Source: Rhodothermales bacterium (GTDB lineage: Bacteria > Bacteroidota > Rhodothermia > Rhodothermales > UBA10348). From it: a DNA stretch of 64,000 bases. Shown piece after piece: positions 63,469 through 64,000 of this stretch; position 1 is the stretch's first letter, and each line of letters begins with the position of its first letter. The position numbers were made by a program, and so were the translations under genes. Location: positions 1 through 64,000 of the forward strand of contig JAEPNP010000005.1 of NCBI GenBank assembly GCA_017643395.1, written 5' to 3'. The notes under the pieces are model-generated. The model had not been told where the DNA came from and ran no database searches. It worked only from the letters and a program-made list of their open reading frames with translations.

Positions 63469-63547
63469 GAGATTCACGGCAACTGGCTCCGCGACGCCCC
63501 CCAGCGCCACGAACCCAAGCACCGCCACACCCACCAAAGCGCGACCT

Positions 63548-64000
63548 TCACTCCCGCCCGTACTTCCTCAGCACCTCCCGCACGGCGTCGATATCGATCG
63601 CCTCCACCGTTCCGCGGTGCCCGGTCACCGTAGTCGCCTTGAACAACGCGTTCAGAATCGCCTCCTCCGCCGACTCTACGGCAGCCTGAAAGAGTGGGCT
63701 CATGCGGTCATTCGGCAGCATCGCCATTGCAGCCAGACCCGCGCGGCGCTCCGGCGTGCGACGCACCGATTCCGCCGTAGAAAAGGCCACTGCGTAGTCG
63801 CCGCTGCCGTTTGTTGCCGGGCTGCCTGTCCTGGCGATGGCCATTAACGCGCGCCGCGCCAGACGCTCCAGATTCCGGTCCGACAGCGGAGCATCAGTCG
63901 CCACCACGAGAATCACCGAGCCGTCCGCATCTCCGTTGTCCACCACGCTGCGCAAATAGTATTGCCCGAGCTCCTCACCGACAGGGACCCCATCGACCGA
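63548..64000 (-). CDS. P1-family (DmpA/BapA-type) peptidase, partial
   Basis: 150 residues, open through the right edge, so this is the C-terminal part of a gene continuing beyond 64000. It reads VDGVPVGEELGQYYLRSVV then ADGSVILVVATDAPLSDRNL, where the Gly-Ser bond matches the self-cleavage site of DmpA-type aminopeptidases (the Ser becomes the N-terminal nucleophile). ARTGSPATNGSGDYAVAFST also fits the family. It would hydrolyse N-terminal D- or beta-amino-acid peptides. The usual homologues are about 350-380 aa, so more than half is missing. Confidence 0.85.
   Translation of the reverse strand, partial: SVDGVPVGEELGQYYLRSVVDNGDADGSVILVVATDAPLSDRNLERLARRALMAIARTGSPATNGSGDYAVAFSTAESVRRTPERRAGLAAMAMLPNDRMSPLFQAAVESAEEAILNALFKATTVTGHRGTVEAIDIDAVREVLRKYGRE

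Larger units (their letters stand above)
62724..63547. repeat. GC-rich repetitive intergenic spacer (right island)
   Basis: 824 bp without a supportable gene, between tRNA-Gln and the peptidase gene. It holds a 36-bp tandem repeat (62882-62953) and a 229-bp tandem duplication (63011-63468). TGGAA/TTCCA-type inverted repeats appear in each 229-bp copy, for example ACGTGGAA with TTCCCACGT (63035-63063). Two minus-strand frames encode near-identical Pro-rich peptides only because the DNA is duplicated. The elements resemble those in the spacers at 1-388 and 44597-45257. Confidence 0.7.

Overview
The window looks like a chromosomal segment of a high-GC member of the Rhodothermota/Bacteroidota lineage (Rhodothermales-like). 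The signs are a SusC/SusD outer-membrane pair, a PorQ-like type IX secretion (T9SS) protein, a glycoside hydrolase with a T9SS-type C-terminal domain, a long Bacteroidota-style SecA, a fused E1 alpha-beta 2-oxoacid dehydrogenase, a membrane pyrophosphatase and many start sites without a clear Shine-Dalgarno. There is no rRNA, no CRISPR array and no recognisable prophage or IS element. Assignment to a genus is not possible from sequence reading alone.

Layout. 1-388: GC-rich repetitive spacer. 389-9214 (minus): a helix-hairpin-helix lipoprotein, dihydroorotase, D-Ala-D-Ala-ligase-like enzyme, ureohydrolase and ModA-ModB-ModC form one tightly overlapping operon; an esterase/M28-peptidase fusion lipoprotein and a MOSC protein follow. 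9358-17044 (plus): porin-like protein, alanine racemase, a PhoB/PhoR-like two-component pair, fused E1 and an outer-membrane protein. 17055-19484 (minus): a Cys/Met PLP enzyme and a TPR lipoprotein. 19710-22525 (plus): an unknown protein coupled to fumarylacetoacetase, then Hsp20. 22677-26376: a second two-component pair (minus), a secreted unknown and a Nudix hydrolase (plus). 26385-33845 (minus): secA, a DUF1080 lipoprotein, recN and a phosphohexomutase. 34190-43652 (plus): SusC, SusD, two lipoproteins, a large GWxTD protein and PorQ. 43649-48110: a tyrosine recombinase lacking both catalytic arginines, a repetitive GC-rich spacer, a small membrane protein, and a pair made of a membrane-anchored MutS-like ATPase and a double PARP-type zinc-finger protein. 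48154-56376: AMP nucleosidase, GH5-CBM6 enzyme, E2 acyltransferase, membrane pyrophosphatase and a second Cys/Met PLP enzyme. 56453-60435: parallel beta-helix protein, small unknowns, thioredoxin and a c-type cytochrome with a His/Met-rich tail. 60443-62723 (minus): tRNA-Gln, prs, rplY/ctc and pth. 62724-63547: repetitive GC-rich spacer with a 229-bp tandem duplication. 63548-64000: the 3' part of a DmpA-type peptidase that runs off the window.

How it fits together. Most genes are housekeeping or cell-envelope functions. Items deserving attention are: (i) the MutS-like/PARP-zinc-finger pair; (ii) the recombinase without catalytic arginines; (iii) a recurring perfect palindrome GGAAGCGCTTCC resembling LacI-family operators, near or inside genes for E1, an unknown protein, the pyrophosphatase and the beta-helix protein; (iv) three GC-rich spacers that share TGGAA/TTCCA inverted repeats; and (v) a duplicated hairpin in the susC leader. 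All family calls come from motif recognition by eye; no database search was run.
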